DNA of 64,000 nucleotides from Paenibacillus tengchongensis (GCF_008973665.1 NZ_WACP01000014.1:119284-183283), one strand, 5' to 3'. Shown: positions 9,270 through 18,556, counted from the first letter of the stretch. Made by a program: numbers and translations. The notes: a model not told the origin generated them from the letters alone.

Positions 9270-10145
9270 ATGAAGAAAACCGACGGCTTTGCAGCGGAGA
9301 AAATCATCGTCCTTCCCGCCTACCTGCTGGAACAGATTACCGCCCATCCGCTGAACCGGATGCTGTACATAACCGATATCGGATTTTTTCCGCGGGCGCA
9401 GTATCATTACAGGGAAAGGCCGGAGGGCTGCGACACCTGCATTCTGATCTATTGCGCAGAGGGGGAAGGCCGGGTCTCCATCAGCGGAGTACTGCATACG
9501 CTGAGAGAGCGGCAGCTTGTCGTCATTCCGGCAGACACTCCGCATGCCTACTGGACAGAGACTGAACGGCCATGGACGATTTACTGGTTTCATTTCAAGG
9601 GGGAGCAGGCCGGGGATTATACTGCCCTGCTTAAGGGAGGGTCAGGGCCGCTGACGCTTGCCGCCCAGGATTCCGACAAATTCATCGACTTGTTCCATCA
9701 ATGCTACGACCTGCTGTCGGGCGGTGCCTACTCTGCTTCGCATCAAATTCTGGCCATGCAGACTGCTGCATACGCTATGAGCTCACTTGGCATCCTTCCG
9801 GAGCGCGAAGATGAGGACCGCAAACGGCAATACATCGAATCGGCGATTCATCTGATGAACTTGAGGCTGGAGGAGAGCCTGACGCTGGATGAAATCGCCC
9901 AGTACACACAGGTCTCCAAGCAGCATCTCAACCATCTCTTCAAAAGCTCAGTCGGGTTCGCCCCGATCGATTATTACCTCCGGCTGAAGATGCGGCGCGC
10001 TACCCAGCTCCTCGATCTGACGGCGCTCAGCATCAAGGAAATCTGCCATACGCTCGGGTTCAAGGACCCGTATTATTTCTCCCGGCTGTTCCGCAAGATC
10101 AACGGGCTCTCGCCCACCGATTACCGGAATAAACTAAAAGGCTAA
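9270..10145 (+). CDS. AraC-family transcriptional regulator
   Basis: A 291-residue regulator with an N-terminal AraC cupin (CAEGEGRVSISG, VVIPADTPHAYW, WFHFKGEQAGDY) and a C-terminal pair of HTH motifs (LDEIAQYTQVSKQHLNHLFK; IKEICHTLGFKDPYYFSRLF; LSPTDYRNK). AAGGAG lies about 12 bases before the ATG. It is divergent from the DUF5107/TPR gene and convergent with the GH2 gene at 10174. The operator-like block in its own promoter region is repeated before that GH2 gene, so it probably controls both flanking genes and perhaps itself (inference). Confidence 0.9.
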   Translation: MKKTDGFAAEKIIVLPAYLLEQITAHPLNRMLYITDIGFFPRAQYHYRERPEGCDTCILIYCAEGEGRVSISGVLHTLRERQLVVIPADTPHAYWTETERPWTIYWFHFKGEQAGDYTALLKGGSGPLTLAAQDSDKFIDLFHQCYDLLSGGAYSASHQILAMQTAAYAMSSLGILPEREDEDRKRQYIESAIHLMNLRLEESLTLDEIAQYTQVSKQHLNHLFKSSVGFAPIDYYLRLKMRRATQLLDLTALSIKEICHTLGFKDPYYFSRLFRKINGLSPTDYRNKLKG

Positions 10146-10173
10146 CTGCTGCCGGATGATGCAGCTTATTCCG

Positions 10174-12141
10174 CTATTGTCCGATCCGCCGGTTCAGTAC
10201 CTCAAAGCCGGTTGGCCTGCGGACAACCGCGTGAATGCCGCCGGATATCCCTGGCGTCTCAACGATAAATTCGGCTGTGTCGCCTGGTGCAAGCGGCGGA
10301 ATATCAAAGCTCTGTTCCCATGCTTCCTCCGCTGCGGCCAGCAGCAGCCGGTAACCGGAAACGGAATGAGCAGGAAGATCACCAGCGCAGCTCACGCGCA
10401 GGTGCAGCCTTTTGCCGGAATCGCTGTGTACCGCTTCAAGCCTAACCGGAGACGACACCTCTGCCAGCAGCCGGTAGGACGGCTTCTCATTCCCGGACAG
10501 ATCGGTAACCCCGTGCACCCGCTGGCGCATCCGCCCTTCGCCCTCTTCGCCCATTTGCGTCCGGTAATCGTTGAGATTGAAGTAGATCATTCCGGCAATA
10601 TTGGGAACTTTGCGGTAGATGTCCATCTTCTCGCGCAGCTGTTCGCTCCGCCGCACATCGCCGCCGGAAAAAGCCGGTTCGCACAGACCGAATTCGGAAA
10701 CGACAATCGGCTTGTCCGGATAGGCCGCAATCAGTCTCTTCACCGTCTCGTCCATGTCATGCTCCCCGTGCCAGGTCCCGATATAATCGTTCCACATGAT
10801 GACATCGCCGGCACCGGTTGCATCCGCAGCCGGATCGAAATGAACGGTGTTGCTGACATAATTGACCAGCCGGCCGGAATCCAGACTGCCGATGTAGGCT
10901 TTCATGTCTTTGACATAACGAACGGTTTGCTGAGACTGCCCGTCCAGCTCGTTGCCGACGCCCCAGGCAATCACGCTGGGATGATGGTTATGCCGCGAGA
11001 TCATCTCCGCCAGCTGCCGCTGGGCCAGCGTCACCGTCTCTCCGGCAGGCTCCATCGGCTGCTGCCATAGCGGGATCTCCTCCTGGACGAGAATCCCGTA
11101 GCGGTCGCACCAGTCCAGCAGACGTTCGCTTTGCTGCCAATGGAACCGGGTCAATACACAGTTGGCCTGCTTAAGCTGCTGCAATACACGTTTCATATCC
11201 TCTTCCGATTCCGCCATGCCCTTATCCGGGTGTGAGCCCGGCATCCATTCCACGCCGGCCAGCCTAACGGGCTCGCCGTTCAGCAGAAACTGGCTGCCGC
11301 GCGTCTTAAATTCGCGGAAACCGATGCTCTTCGTAACTTCATCCTGAAGCTCGCCGCCCGCTGCAACCCGTATAGTGAACTCATACAAATGCGGGTGGTC
11401 AAAATGCCACAGCTGAGCGCCTTCAATCTTAATCTCCGGCAGCGGAATCCCGGTGCAGGGGTAAGCAGCCGTTTGCGTTCCCGCCCATACCTGCTTGCCG
11501 TCCTGCTGCAGCAGCAATTCAAGCGTCAGCTCCTTCCCTCCGGTCTGCAGCGCCTGATGAAGCGCAACCTTTCCGGTAATGACTCCCGCCGCTTCCGTTT
11601 GTCCGGCATGCGGCAATATCGGTGCAGCCTGAAGGCTCACCGCATCAATGGCTGCTTCGCCTGTTACCGACAAATACACCTCCCGGATGATTCCGCCATC
11701 ATCGGCCCAGTCAAAGCTGTTGCCCTTAGGCAGGGCTGTATCGCTGTTCCCGTTGTCGACGGATATGACCAGCAGGTTCTCTTGCCCTGCCTTGATATAC
11801 CGGGTCGCCTCGATCCGGAACGCCGTGAACCCGGAATCCAGATGGCTGCCGGCCTGCTCTCCGTTAATCCAGATCACCGCGTCGCGGTATACTGCTTCGA
11901 AATCAAGCCATACCCGGTTGTCCGGTGAAAGTTCCGGAGCTTGGAAACGGCACTCATACCAGCCGAGCCCGCGGTAATTCTCGGTTTCAGGCTGCACGTT
12001 CCAAGTGTGCGGCACTTCTACCGGCTCAGGAGACGGCAGGCCGCTCCTTGCCCAGTCCTTTATAAGCCCGATTGCTTCGGGGTCGGGCTGAAATTTCCAT
12101 GCTTTTTCGAGCAGTGCTGTTGTTCTTCCCTGTTGTTCCAT
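10174..12141 (-). CDS. Glycoside hydrolase family 2 enzyme (beta-glucuronidase/beta-galactosidase type)
   Basis: A 655-residue GH2 enzyme with the usual order: sugar-binding jelly roll (VPHTWNVQPETENYRGLGWY, VWLDFEAVYRDAVIWINGE), immunoglobulin-like domain, then a TIM barrel. The catalytic acid/base is E398 in WGVGNELDG and the nucleophile is E483 in VVSEFGLCE. The last 100 residues are an extra beta-rich tail. No signal peptide, so it acts in the cytoplasm. Start: the ATG at 12141 is 8 bases from AGGAG; the GTG three codons upstream overlaps that site. It lies between two AraC genes, and its upstream region carries the motif shared with the 9194-9225 block. Exact substrate cannot be read. 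Confidence 0.9.
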   Translation of the reverse strand: MEQQGRTTALLEKAWKFQPDPEAIGLIKDWARSGLPSPEPVEVPHTWNVQPETENYRGLGWYECRFQAPELSPDNRVWLDFEAVYRDAVIWINGEQAGSHLDSGFTAFRIEATRYIKAGQENLLVISVDNGNSDTALPKGNSFDWADDGGIIREVYLSVTGEAAIDAVSLQAAPILPHAGQTEAAGVITGKVALHQALQTGGKELTLELLLQQDGKQVWAGTQTAAYPCTGIPLPEIKIEGAQLWHFDHPHLYEFTIRVAAGGELQDEVTKSIGFREFKTRGSQFLLNGEPVRLAGVEWMPGSHPDKGMAESEEDMKRVLQQLKQANCVLTRFHWQQSERLLDWCDRYGILVQEEIPLWQQPMEPAGETVTLAQRQLAEMISRHNHHPSVIAWGVGNELDGQSQQTVRYVKDMKAYIGSLDSGRLVNYVSNTVHFDPAADATGAGDVIMWNDYIGTWHGEHDMDETVKRLIAAYPDKPIVVSEFGLCEPAFSGGDVRRSEQLREKMDIYRKVPNIAGMIYFNLNDYRTQMGEEGEGRMRQRVHGVTDLSGNEKPSYRLLAEVSSPVRLEAVHSDSGKRLHLRVSCAGDLPAHSVSGYRLLLAAAEEAWEQSFDIPPLAPGDTAEFIVETPGISGGIHAVVRRPTGFEVLNRRIGQ

Positions 12142-12232
12142 TCTCTTCACTCCTGTCGTCGCTTACAGATCCCTTTACAAGTTAACCTAACCTCAATGTA
12201 ACCCAAGCCAGGCCGGAAGGAAATTGATGATG

Positions 12233-12263
12233 TTCGGCACTTCATGGACTATTTTCTTGCCGG
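12233..12263 (+). promoter_or_regulatory. Second copy of the candidate AraC operator
   Basis: TTCGGCAC, then ATGGACTATTTTCTTG, then CCGG aligns with the 9194-9225 block: ATGGAC, ATT, TCTTG and the flanking CGG triplets are identical, with few differences between. It lies 92-122 bp upstream of the GH2 start on the same strand relation as the first copy has to the DUF5107 gene. Confidence 0.55.
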
Positions 12264-12271
12264 AGCCTTCA

Positions 12272-13114
12272 TTACTCTTCCACTCTTCTGCTGCGGCGGT
12301 AAGCGCTCGGCGAGAGGCCGTTCAATTGTTTGAACATTTTGCTGAAATGATATTCCTCGTAGAACCCGCACAGCCTGGCGATTTCCTTTACCGGATAATC
12401 TGTATAGACCAGATAGCCGCATGCATGTTGGTTGCGGAAATGCATATGGTATTCCTTCGGGCCCATGCCGGTATATTTCAGGAACAGCTTCCGCAAATAG
12501 GAAGCAGAGATGCTGTACTGCTCAGCCAGTTGTTCGATGCGCAGGTTCTCCTTCGCACTGTTCTCCAACTGCTTCTTAATCTGCTCAAAAGCGGCAAAAG
12601 CTCCCGATTCCATCAGGCTCCAATCCGCCTGCGCGCTTCTATGGAGCTTATGCAGGAGCAGCTGCAATTTAGCCTTGGACACGGCTGTTCCGGCGGGCAG
12701 GCCCGGCGACCATTCCTGATGAAATTCCCGGAACCTTTCGCTTAATTCTTCGGCTTCCGAGCCATGGAACTGGCTGATGAACGGGAGCGCCAGCTTCCCT
12801 ACCGGCAATACATTTTGCCACACCGCATCATAGACCAGCTCGGCACAATCGAACAGCAGCATGGTGATCCGCAGCGGAGCGCTGCTCTCGGAGCGCATGG
12901 ACATATGCAGGCCGGGCTTTAAGTATACAAGCATCCCTGCCTGCACCTGATGTTCCAGGTTCGTTAAGAAGGTCCCCTCTCCCTCGTGAATCCAGTACAG
13001 GCTGTGCACATTCACCAGGTTGCGGATATCTTCCCAGCCGGGATAGGTGACTTTGTCCAGTACAAAGTGGATATGTACGATAAGGTCGTTCAAGTTGTAT
13101 CCGAATTCCTGCAA
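12272..13114 (-). CDS. AraC-family transcriptional regulator, TTG start
   Basis: About 280 residues: an N-terminal cupin (YWIHEGEGTFLTNLEHQVQ, VYLKPGLHMSM) and a C-terminal double HTH (IEQLAEQYSISASYLRKLF; IARLCGFYEEYHFSKMFKQ; LSPSAYRR). Start choice: a TTG at 13112-13114 lies 10 bases after a perfect AAGGAGG (13125-13131 on the complementary strand); a TTG 14 codons upstream has no site. It is divergent from the GH2 gene starting at 13268, which also uses TTG. Their shared intergenic region holds a 10-bp inverted repeat placed symmetrically, so mutual control is likely. Its 3' end lies just beyond the second AraC-type operator block. Confidence 0.88.
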   Translation of the reverse strand: MQEFGYNLNDLIVHIHFVLDKVTYPGWEDIRNLVNVHSLYWIHEGEGTFLTNLEHQVQAGMLVYLKPGLHMSMRSESSAPLRITMLLFDCAELVYDAVWQNVLPVGKLALPFISQFHGSEAEELSERFREFHQEWSPGLPAGTAVSKAKLQLLLHKLHRSAQADWSLMESGAFAAFEQIKKQLENSAKENLRIEQLAEQYSISASYLRKLFLKYTGMGPKEYHMHFRNQHACGYLVYTDYPVKEIARLCGFYEEYHFSKMFKQLNGLSPSAYRRSRRVEE

Positions 13115-13135
13115 GCGATGTCGTCCTCCTTGCTT

Positions 13136-13252
13136 TTGTAAGCGCGATTTATACAAGCGCCTGTTGTTTTTTTCTATTCAATACCTGAACTGTACATGAT
13201 ACGCTCGATATTATCAAGGAATCTGCAGCCGCTGCGGCAGCAGCGCTTACAA
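13136..13252. promoter_or_regulatory. Divergent control region with 10-bp perfect inverted repeat
   Basis: TTGTAAGCGC at 13136-13145 and its exact reverse complement GCGCTTACAA at 13243-13252 sit near the ribosome binding sites of the two divergent genes. A further related half-site, TACAAGCGC, lies at 13152-13160. This layout suits an AraC dimer bound at two distant half-sites. No experimental support is available here. Confidence 0.45.
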
Positions 13253-13267
13253 CGAGGAGGAAGGCCA

Positions 13268-14977
13268 TTGTTAAGGACTTTTCGTCAGCATCACATTCGG
13301 AGGACAGCGCTTTTGGACGGTTCGTGGGATTTTGCCAAGGATCCGTTGAATGTGGGCGTTCAGGAGCATTGGTTTGAGCGATTTCCACAAGACAGACAAT
13401 CTGTATATGTCCCCTCCTGCTGGAATAACGAGCTGGGTCTGTTCGAATATGAAGGTGTCGGCTGGTACAGAACCAGGCTGGAGCTCGGACAGACACAGCA
13501 CATCCGGCTGATCTTCCATGCCATATTAGGCCATGCCGATGTCTACCTGGACGGACAGCATCTCGGCTATCATTATGGCGGTTATACCCCTTTTGAGTTT
13601 GTCATTCCTTCCCTGCCGGCGGGAGAGCATGAGCTTGTCATCCGGGCGGACAGTACGCTGGACCGGCTTACGATTCCGACGGAGCTTGTAGACTGGTTTC
13701 ATTACGGCGGCATCATCCGGTCGGTCGAGCTGCAGATTTTACCGGACTTGTATATTGAACATTTCAAGATCGGCTATGAGCTTACCGGTACGGACGTAAG
13801 TGTGAATTTACAGGTAAAGATCCGTTCCCTGGCGGGGACGGCACAGACGGCCAGGCTCGAATTGCTTGAAGGCGGGCAGCCGGTCCTGTCGGAAGAATTG
13901 CAGATTGAAGCAGGGCAAACTTATCATTACAGCGCAGAGCTGTTGTGGAACGAGGTGCGCCTGTGGAATGTCGGACAGCCGGAATTGTATACCCTTACAG
14001 CCCGGATTGCGGATGACGACTTAAGCGAACGCATCGGCTTCCGCCGGATTGAGACGAAGGATCACCGTGTCCTGATCAACGGAACACCGGTGTATCTGAA
14101 GGGCGTCAACCGGCATGAGGAGCATCCAGAATGGGGCTTTGCCTTCCCGCCGAAGCTGATGCACAAAGAGCTGGACATCATCCTGGAGCTGGGCTGCAAT
14201 TCGGTGCGGGGTTCCCATTATCCGCAAAGCCCGTATTGGCTGGACCTGCTGGATGAGCATGGCATCGTGTTCTGGAGTGAAATTCCGATCTGGGGCGCTA
14301 TGCTGCCGAATGAAACCGTCGCCGAGCCGCTCTTCCAGGAGCGCGCGCTGAACATGATCCAAGAAATGATCGGACTGCATATCCATCATCCCTCCGTCAT
14401 CTTCTGGTCGGTGCATAACGAGATCGACACCCGCACGCAGGACGCCTACGTGTTTACGCAGCATCTGGTCCAGCTGGTGAAGCAGCTGGATAACACCAGG
14501 CTGGTCACTTATGCCACCATGCATCCGCTCGAAGATGTTGTATTGCCCCTCTTCGATGTCATCGGCATTAATAAATACTTTGGCTGGTATGAAGGGGAAG
14601 CCGGGAATTTCAAAGGAATGCTGGAGCAGTTCCATGAACGCGCACGGAAGCTCGGAGCAGGCGACCGGGTCGTGCTCATGACCGAGTTCGGCGGGGCTGG
14701 GCTGTTCGGGGACGTCGGCTGGGAGCCGCGGCTGTTCAGCGAGGATTACCAGGCGCAGATTATTACTGAGGCACTGGCCGTCTTCCGCAGCGATCCGCAG
14801 ATCGGCGGGACCTATATCTGGCAGTTTGCCGACATCCGCGGGGATCTAAAGAGCAGCAGCACCCATTTCCGGGACCGGGCCCGCGGCTTTAACAATAAAG
14901 GCCTGGTCAATGAATACCGCAAGCCCAAGCAGTCCTTCCGGGAAGTGCGGCGGATCTACCGAACCTGGAACGACTAA
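13268..14977 (+). CDS. Glycoside hydrolase family 2 enzyme (beta-glucuronidase-like), TTG start
   Basis: A 569-residue GH2 protein resembling beta-glucuronidase: LLDGSWDFAKDP, VPSCWNNELGLFEYEGVGWY, the barrel opening KGVNRHEEHPEWGF, the acid/base E385 in WSVHNEIDTRT and the nucleophile E473 in LMTEFGGAG. The C-terminus ends RDRARGFNNKGLVNEYRKPK, a block typical of GusA-like enzymes. There is no signal peptide. The TTG at 13268-13270 is 7 bases from AGGAGG; an in-frame upstream ATG lacks a site. It is divergent from an AraC gene and followed by a terminator, so it is a single-gene unit probably activated by that regulator. Confidence 0.9.
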   Translation: MLRTFRQHHIRRTALLDGSWDFAKDPLNVGVQEHWFERFPQDRQSVYVPSCWNNELGLFEYEGVGWYRTRLELGQTQHIRLIFHAILGHADVYLDGQHLGYHYGGYTPFEFVIPSLPAGEHELVIRADSTLDRLTIPTELVDWFHYGGIIRSVELQILPDLYIEHFKIGYELTGTDVSVNLQVKIRSLAGTAQTARLELLEGGQPVLSEELQIEAGQTYHYSAELLWNEVRLWNVGQPELYTLTARIADDDLSERIGFRRIETKDHRVLINGTPVYLKGVNRHEEHPEWGFAFPPKLMHKELDIILELGCNSVRGSHYPQSPYWLDLLDEHGIVFWSEIPIWGAMLPNETVAEPLFQERALNMIQEMIGLHIHHPSVIFWSVHNEIDTRTQDAYVFTQHLVQLVKQLDNTRLVTYATMHPLEDVVLPLFDVIGINKYFGWYEGEAGNFKGMLEQFHERARKLGAGDRVVLMTEFGGAGLFGDVGWEPRLFSEDYQAQIITEALAVFRSDPQIGGTYIWQFADIRGDLKSSSTHFRDRARGFNNKGLVNEYRKPKQSFREVRRIYRTWND

Positions 14978-15066
14978 GCATCTGTGCAGTCTTATAAGTG
15001 GAAGTAGCGGTGTTTATCGCGGCAGTAATTTCATCCGAGCTGTCCCGAAGCCATATTCTTCAAATG

Positions 15067-15087
15067 GCTGCCTGGGGCGGCTTTTTT
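15067..15087 (+). terminator. Intrinsic terminator after the GH2 gene
   Basis: GCTGCC-TGG-GGCGGC forms a 6-bp stem with one G-T pair and is followed by six T residues, about 90 bp after the GH2 stop. Confidence 0.7.
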
Positions 15088-15230
15088 GATTAAGGGCAAG
15101 GCTCATTTGTCCGCGTCGTAAAATCGTTCTGTCGTGCAATTTGCGAAGCACGCTGTTACAGCGGGCAGGATAGTTCTATTAACACGCCGAAATCCATTAT
15201 GAGATTAAAATTCCAGGAGGAACCTTTAAA

Positions 15231-16220
15231 ATGGATTTCCTGTTAAGACTCGACGGTGCTTTAAACGAAATTTACGAACCCCTATGGAAGCTGCGGATTC
15301 CGCTCGCCGATGAAGAACAAACACTGCTCCGAAGCATAAAGGTGAGACGACTTCATTATATCCGGCATGGCGGAGCTTCTTACATCAATACTCACCATAC
15401 CTACAGCCGCTTACAGCATACGCTGGGCGTATTTGCGCTTACGGCGCATTTTGTGCCGGATGACCGGACGCTGCGGGCAGCGGCGCTGCTGCATGATATC
15501 GGGCATGCACCTTTCAGTCATACGTTAGAATCCCTTGAAGGGGCGGACCATCACCAGTGGACGCGGGCGGCTGTGTTCTCAGAGGAGATCGTTGACATTC
15601 TTTCCCGTGCGAATATTTCTCCGGCAGACGTCATGGACTATATTGATGGCTCCCGGCGCAGTATATTGAGGAACACTGATGGAATTATTCACGCCGATCA
15701 TCTGGATTCGTGGGTCAGGAGTGCATTTATCGGCGGTTATCTGACGATTTCAACGGATGAACTTCTGGATGAAATGGACTACTGCAATGGAAGTCTCCAG
15801 TTCACACCGGAAGCCGGCAAGCATGTTACCGGGCTCATATGGGAAGAAGCCCGTATGCATGCCTCCCCGGCAAATATCGGCATAAATACGATCATGAAGA
15901 AACTGGTTCGCCGTTTACTGACCAAAGGGGATCTTGATGCCGCCAGGCTGCCGATGATGACGGATTCGCATATCGAGCAGTTGCTTCGTGACGATGCAGA
16001 CACACACGCAGAGTATGAACGGCTGCTCATGGAATCACGGCGGATACGCGTGTCTCGGGATCAACCTGCAAGCCATGCGGAAACGGCAGTGTTGAGTAAG
16101 CTCTATCTCGCGATGCCGCTCATTCAAGGCATGGTGACCACCGAATATTCGCCAGACAGCCTTGCTGCAGTCCAAGAACTCCAGCAGCTGCTCGGCACGT
16201 ATTATGTTTGGTGGGAGTGA
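15231..16220 (+). CDS. HD-domain phosphohydrolase (YwfO/SAMHD1-like)
   Basis: A 329-residue metal-dependent phosphohydrolase. The HD signature is complete: a histidine in YSRLQHTLGV, the HD pair in AALLHDIGHAPFSHTLE, and a later aspartate in HADHLDSWVRSAF. This layout resembles the dNTP triphosphohydrolase-like branch (B. subtilis YwfO, SAMHD1), so a nucleotide substrate is plausible but unproven. An AGGAGG-like site (CCAGGAGGAACC) precedes the ATG. It is followed 48 bp later by an APH-type kinase on the same strand, with no terminator between, so the two may be co-transcribed. Confidence 0.85.
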   Translation: MDFLLRLDGALNEIYEPLWKLRIPLADEEQTLLRSIKVRRLHYIRHGGASYINTHHTYSRLQHTLGVFALTAHFVPDDRTLRAAALLHDIGHAPFSHTLESLEGADHHQWTRAAVFSEEIVDILSRANISPADVMDYIDGSRRSILRNTDGIIHADHLDSWVRSAFIGGYLTISTDELLDEMDYCNGSLQFTPEAGKHVTGLIWEEARMHASPANIGINTIMKKLVRRLLTKGDLDAARLPMMTDSHIEQLLRDDADTHAEYERLLMESRRIRVSRDQPASHAETAVLSKLYLAMPLIQGMVTTEYSPDSLAAVQELQQLLGTYYVWWE

Positions 16221-16268
16221 GACAGGATTGCAGTATACTATCATCGATTTGAAATGGAGAAGGCTATC

Positions 16269-17069
16269 ATGACTCAGGAAGAAGTGTTAAAGGGCGGTAA
16301 TGTTAATCACATTGTCCGTAAGGAGAATACCGTTTTAAGACCTACAGGCTATTGGAGCCCTAGTGTTCATAAGCTGCTAAAACATTTAGAGAAGCAAGGC
16401 TTTGAGGGAGCACCCCAATTTCTCGGCACCGACAGCTCTGATCGTGAAATATTAACGTTCATTTCTGGAGAAGTCCCGGGAAACGATTATCCTGAACTCG
16501 AATCGTACATGTGGTCGGATGAAACGCTTATAGATCTGGCACGTCTTTTACGGCGTTTTCATGATGCGACGGAAGGATCTGCTCTTATGACAAGGGGCAA
16601 GTGGCAGCTTAGTTACGGCGATGCCCGCGAATACGAGGTGATATGTCATAATGACGCTGCGTTGTACAATGTCGTTTTTCAAAAGGGTGCTCCTATAGCG
16701 CTGATAGATTTCGACATGGCTGGACCAGGTCCGCGTATGTGGGACATTGCGTATACCCTTTATACATCGGTTCCGCTGGCGAGCTTCTCACCTGACCTTT
16801 CTTCGGGAAGAACGGCAGCGTATCAAAGTGATTTACACGCTAATGAGCGCCGTAGACGAATATATTTGTTTTTTGAATCGTATGGAACTCCCGTTCCTAA
16901 TGAACTGCGTCAGTGGATCATACAGAGGTTGACTACGATGTGTGAAACGTTGAGAAATGGTGCGGCTGAAGGAAACCCTGCTTTTCAAAAAATGGTTGAC
17001 GAGGGCCACCTGGCTCACTATGAGAGTGAGATTCGATTTGTTGCGAATCATTTCAATGATTGGATTTAA
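16269..17069 (+). CDS. Aminoglycoside-phosphotransferase-fold kinase
   Basis: A 266-residue protein of the APH/choline kinase superfamily. The catalytic loop is VICHNDAALYNVVF (HxDxxxxN) and the metal-binding loop is LIDFDMAGPGPRMWDIA. The N-lobe is short, with ILTFISGEVPG as the hinge. Substrates in this family range from antibiotics to sugars and choline; nothing here points to true aminoglycoside resistance. Start: the ATG at 16269 has GGAGAAGG 6 bases upstream, unlike the ATG five codons earlier. Codon use looks more AT-rich than the sugar genes around it, which may reflect a separate origin. Confidence 0.85.
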   Translation: MTQEEVLKGGNVNHIVRKENTVLRPTGYWSPSVHKLLKHLEKQGFEGAPQFLGTDSSDREILTFISGEVPGNDYPELESYMWSDETLIDLARLLRRFHDATEGSALMTRGKWQLSYGDAREYEVICHNDAALYNVVFQKGAPIALIDFDMAGPGPRMWDIAYTLYTSVPLASFSPDLSSGRTAAYQSDLHANERRRRIYLFFESYGTPVPNELRQWIIQRLTTMCETLRNGAAEGNPAFQKMVDEGHLAHYESEIRFVANHFNDWI

Positions 17070-17102
17070 AGTTTAGGGCTCAAGAAACATATGTACCACA
17101 CA

Positions 17103-17166
17103 AAAGAAACCGCCCTGATTGGCAAAATGAATGAGCCTCGATCCATCCCAAAGGAGCGGTTCTTTA
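17103..17166. terminator. Probable bidirectional terminator between convergent genes
   Basis: AAAGAAACCGC and GCGGTTCTTT pair with one bulged base across a loop of roughly 40 bases; T-rich ends are present on both strands. It lies between the APH-type gene and the convergent GH28 gene. Confidence 0.5.
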
Positions 17167-17185
17167 TGCAGCCCGTCATTTCCTG

Positions 17186-18532
17186 CTAGCGCACGTTGAA
17201 ATTCTCCAGCGCCAGCCGTCCGACATTACTGAATTCCACACGCTTCCCGGTTGCCTGCAGATCGACATCTTTCAGCACAATGCTCTCGACATCGCTGCAA
17301 ACGATCGCGTTCCCGGCGCGCAACCGGATGTTGTGCAGTTCAATATTGCTGAGACGCTGCTCGGGCAAACCTTTGATTTCTATAGCGATCCGGGCGCCAT
17401 CTCCGGCAATATCCTGAATATGAATCTGGTTAAAAATAGATGGGGTATCCGTTTTGGGAATGACCGTACTGTAGCCGTAGTACATATTGATTTGCACCGC
17501 CTCTTCTCTGACATCGTTAATCTCGATTTGCTCGAACCGGATATTCTCCACGAAGCCTCCGCGGCCGCGCATCGATTTCAGCCGGATGCCGCGGTCGCCG
17601 CCGCTGATGCTGCAGTGATGGGCATATACATTCCGGACGCCACCCGACATGCCGCTGCCGATCACCAGTCCGCCGTGCCCTTCCTTCATCGTACAATTCC
17701 GGATGACAATGTTCTCGCAGGGCTTATTCACCCGCCAGCCATCCTCGTTCATACCGGAATTGATGGCAATGCAATCATCGCCTGTCTCGAAGCTGGAGTC
17801 TTCGATCAGAACATTCCTGCAGGAATCCGGGTTTAGACCGTCCGTATTGGGACCGCAGCTGACAACCTTCACCTTCCGGATAATGATATTCTCGCAGTAA
17901 ACCGGGTGAATCGTCCATTGGGGGCCGTTATGGATGGAAATCCCTTGAATCAGTACGTTTGTGCAGCCAACCGGCTGGATAAAAGAAGGCCGCAGCGCAT
18001 CCTGCTCGGTACCGAATATCCGCTGCTCTACTGGAATCCCCTCGCTCTCAGCATAGCAAAGCTTGTCTGCCGCCGTCTGCTGAAGCTGCTTCCAGTGCCA
18101 CCATGCCTCGCCGTTTCCGTTCAGCGTCCCTTCTCCGGTTACGGCAATGTTCTCGCAATCCCTGGCATAGATCAGCGGAGAATAATTGTAGCATTCCATC
18201 CCCTCCCAGCGGGTGAATACAGGGGGGAGATAGTCGGCGAATACATCGCTGAAATGAATCACGGCCCCTTTTTCGACAGATAAATGAACGTTGCTTCTCA
18301 GGTGGATGGGACCTGTTCTCCACTCCCCCGCAGACACAATGACCGTCCCGCCCCCCTGTCCGAAACAGGTATCTACCGCTCTTTGGATGACACCGGGGTC
18401 ATCCTCTGAGCCTTCTCCGGGCAACCGGAAATCCTCTGCGCGGAATAGCTGCTCCGGAAAAACCGGAGCCATGATTTCTTCCATTTCAAACGCGCTTCCA
18501 TAAAAATATCGCTCAGCCACTACGAATGACAC
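17186..18532 (-). CDS. Glycoside hydrolase family 28 (polygalacturonase-type)
   Basis: About 448 residues of right-handed beta-helix. The GH28 catalytic blocks are visible in order: NTDGLNPDSCRNV, FETGDDCIAINSG (the adjacent Asp pair), EGHGGLVIGSGMSGGV and RGIRLKSMRGRGG. There is no signal peptide, so it probably acts on imported oligogalacturonides or rhamnogalacturonan fragments. The GTG at 18530-18532 follows AAGGAAGGGA closely; the GTG four codons downstream is an alternative. It is the second gene of a two-gene operon, 24 bp after the GH105 gene, and the pair makes a short pectin-side-chain degradation unit. Confidence 0.88.
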   Translation of the reverse strand: MSFVVAERYFYGSAFEMEEIMAPVFPEQLFRAEDFRLPGEGSEDDPGVIQRAVDTCFGQGGGTVIVSAGEWRTGPIHLRSNVHLSVEKGAVIHFSDVFADYLPPVFTRWEGMECYNYSPLIYARDCENIAVTGEGTLNGNGEAWWHWKQLQQTAADKLCYAESEGIPVEQRIFGTEQDALRPSFIQPVGCTNVLIQGISIHNGPQWTIHPVYCENIIIRKVKVVSCGPNTDGLNPDSCRNVLIEDSSFETGDDCIAINSGMNEDGWRVNKPCENIVIRNCTMKEGHGGLVIGSGMSGGVRNVYAHHCSISGGDRGIRLKSMRGRGGFVENIRFEQIEINDVREEAVQINMYYGYSTVIPKTDTPSIFNQIHIQDIAGDGARIAIEIKGLPEQRLSNIELHNIRLRAGNAIVCSDVESIVLKDVDLQATGKRVEFSNVGRLALENFNVR

Positions 18533-18556
18533 TCCCTTCCTTCGAATAAGGCAAGA

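Noticed and set aside
16254..17069. Aminoglycoside resistance gene
   Set aside because: The fold is APH-like, but this superfamily has many non-antibiotic kinases and nothing in the context points to resistance.
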